DNA from: Leptospiraceae bacterium
GTDB taxonomy: Bacteria > Spirochaetota > Leptospiria > Turneriellales > Turneriellaceae
Length of the DNA: 7,811 nt
Direction of reading: 5' to 3'
Assembly (NCBI GenBank): GCA_016788945.1
Contig: JAEUSA010000094.1
Span: 1-7,811, forward strand
Shown here: positions 6,390 through 7,811 of the stretch, piece by piece
How the letters are laid out: each line of letters starts with the position of its first letter
Position numbering within the stretch: position 1 is the stretch's first letter
Made by a program: the position numbers and the translations under genes
The notes under the pieces: generated by a model
Told to the model about the DNA's origin: nothing
What the model saw: the letters and a program-made list of their open reading frames with translations, nothing else
Database searches by the model: none

Positions 6390-7811
6390 TCAGGGGTTAA
6401 ATTCAATCGCCATCATCGCGATGTCATCGCGAAACGGCACACCTTCACAATAAGAGATCATATCGGAAAAGACGCGCGGAATAACTTTCGACAGTTCGAG
6501 GCCGCGCGTAATGCGCAGAATTTTTTCGAGTCTGTCGACACCGTAGAAATGATTTTCCGGATTCATACATTCAATCACACCATCGGTGTACAGGAACAGC
6601 CTGTCGCCGGCTTGCAGTTGCACACTGCCGTTTTCGTACAGGGCATCGACGTCATCGAGGCCACCGAGAATAAAACCCGAAGTATCGAGAAAACGTAGAT
6701 CTCCCTGCCGCGTCTGGCAGAACGCCGTGGGGTGCGCAGCATTGGAAAATTCAACGAGCCCCGAAGGATAAAGCTTCAGCAGAAAACCCGTCATGAAATC
6801 CTGCGTTTTGATCATTTTGAGAATTTCGTGGTTAGCGCGCGCGAGTGCCAGAGCGGGCGAAATTTTTTCGCTCAGCAAATTATTAAACACGTTTTTGGCG
6901 GCCATGGTCAGCATCGCAGCCGGTACACCATGCCCTGAAGCGTCTGCGACTACTGCAAAAGTAATATCGCCACGCGCCACAATGTCGCAGTAATCACCCG
7001 AGATGCGGCCAAGCGGCAGCACGGTCGTCTGGAATGCATAAGGATGTACTACCGTCTTAGGTTCGGGGAAAATACCCATTTGGATGTGCGAAGCGAAAAC
7101 GAGTTCTTGATCGAGTTCGGCGTCTTTGCGCGACAATTCGCTGTTGATGACCGCAAGCTGGTGACGCGCATCGAACAGCTGACGCTGCTTGGCATATTCC
7201 ATCAGGTTAATAATCGAGAACGAGAAAAAACCCGCCGAAAAAAGCAGTCCCATGAAGGTATAGAACGGGCCCTGATGCGTAAACATGAACGTCACGCCGG
7301 GAATAATGAGCCCGGTCATGAACACCTGATAGCTAATACGGGAATACGATAGAATGACCGCTGCGGCACCAAGTATCGAACCGAAAATCGTTGTCATCAT
7401 GCCGATATAGTGGTCGGGCATTGTCTGCCAGCACATGAACGTACCCCAGCCGATTACCGCGACGAGCAGACCGAGAAGGATATTGAGAATCGTTAACTGG
7501 TTTTTGTATCCCCATTTCTTGGTGAGATCCCATATGAAGAAGATATGCGAAATCGTCAAAGCACCGACGACAAGAGCGACGGCGAGCATATGATTGATAT
7601 AAGGCCACGAAGACTGGTAGTAGCAGATACCGATCTGGACGATGAAGAACACCAGCACAGTGACCCAGATGACGGGTATGCGCAAGGCGCGGACATACTC
7701 ATTAAAGAAAAGCTCATCAAGCTGTTCGGGCAGGCGCCGGGGGAAAAATACCAGACGCCGGTGGTGGCCCTCGCTATCTTTACCGGAGTCGCCGAACAGC
7801 ACTTGCGCGAG
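6390..7811 (-). CDS. Six-helix membrane SpoIIE-type (PP2C) serine phosphatase, possibly 5'-truncated by the edge
   Basis: The product is a signalling phosphatase of the SpoIIE/RsbU family, which removes phosphate from serine or threonine, classically on an anti-anti-sigma factor. Numbering from the GTG at 7800-7802 gives 470 residues. There are six hydrophobic helices (about 43-62, 71-91, 103-125, 134-152, 158-176, 181-200), a charged coiled-coil linker (203-235) with no HAMP, PAS or GAF domain, and then the catalytic domain. That domain opens with FASHIQMGIFPE (236-247), the usual SpoIIE entry motif. Metal-binding acidic motifs follow: SGDYCD (268-273; Cys in place of the common Tyr), VADASGHGVPAAM (285-297), YTDGVIE (405-411) and FRDDIAMM (457-464), so it should be active. 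The GTG has no ribosome-binding site and the frame stays open (LAQ) to the window edge, so the true start may lie further upstream. It faces the exported-protein gene tail to tail. Its target and signal are not visible here. Confidence 0.93.
   Translation of the reverse strand, partial: LAQVLFGDSGKDSEGHHRRLVFFPRRLPEQLDELFFNEYVRALRIPVIWVTVLVFFIVQIGICYYQSSWPYINHMLAVALVVGALTISHIFFIWDLTKKWGYKNQLTILNILLGLLVAVIGWGTFMCWQTMPDHYIGMMTTIFGSILGAAAVILSYSRISYQVFMTGLIIPGVTFMFTHQGPFYTFMGLLFSAGFFSFSIINLMEYAKQRQLFDARHQLAVINSELSRKDAELDQELVFASHIQMGIFPEPKTVVHPYAFQTTVLPLGRISGDYCDIVARGDITFAVVADASGHGVPAAMLTMAAKNVFNNLLSEKISPALALARANHEILKMIKTQDFMTGFLLKLYPSGLVEFSNAAHPTAFCQTRQGDLRFLDTSGFILGGLDDVDALYENGSVQLQAGDRLFLYTDGVIECMNPENHFYGVDRLEKILRITRGLELSKVIPRVFSDMISYCEGVPFRDDIAMMAIEFNP

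Noticed and set aside
1..7811. Mobile element, CRISPR array, tRNA/rRNA or defence island
   Set aside because: No terminal inverted repeats, transposase or integrase motifs, spaced repeats or RNA-gene signatures were seen. The helicase is XPB-type housekeeping/repair rather than a defence helicase by its context.

Overview
The window is chromosomal DNA of about 54% G+C, tightly packed with six protein genes and no RNA genes, mobile elements, CRISPR arrays or long repeats. The combination of a bacterial XPB helicase, an alkylglycerone-phosphate-synthase-like flavoprotein, a small outer-membrane barrel of a type seen in spirochaetes, and membrane-bound signalling proteins suggests a Gram-negative, double-membraned bacterium. 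A member of the Leptospirales with fairly high G+C (Turneriella/Leptonema-like) is my best guess. That assignment is inference from gene content and recall, not from any search.

Left block (1-3236, all minus strand). Read in the direction of transcription, it holds a small exported beta-barrel protein, then a 542-residue FAD enzyme of the alkyl-DHAP synthase family, then a membrane histidine kinase that runs off the left edge. The last two genes are 16 bp apart and are probably one operon. The barrel gene lies 72 bp upstream of the FAD enzyme and may belong to the same unit. All three look envelope-related: an outer-membrane protein, a possible ether-lipid enzyme and a sensor.

Middle (3237-3394). 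A 158 bp divergent intergenic region separates the left block from the plus-strand genes. It holds a repeated TTTACAG element and a hairpin that includes part of the helicase ribosome-binding site.

Right block. A complete XPB-type superfamily 2 helicase (3395-5140, plus) overlaps by 4 bp the start of a gene for an exported protein of unknown function (5137-6387, plus). That gene converges, with only 2 bp between stop codons, on a SpoIIE-type (PP2C) phosphatase with six predicted membrane helices (minus, reaching the right edge).

No defence island or other obviously new multi-gene system is visible. The points most worth a second look are the hairpin at the helicase start, the coupling of a DNA-repair-type helicase to an exported protein, and the FAD enzyme, which keeps what appear to be the catalytic residues of eukaryotic ether-lipid synthase and sits beside a sensor kinase.
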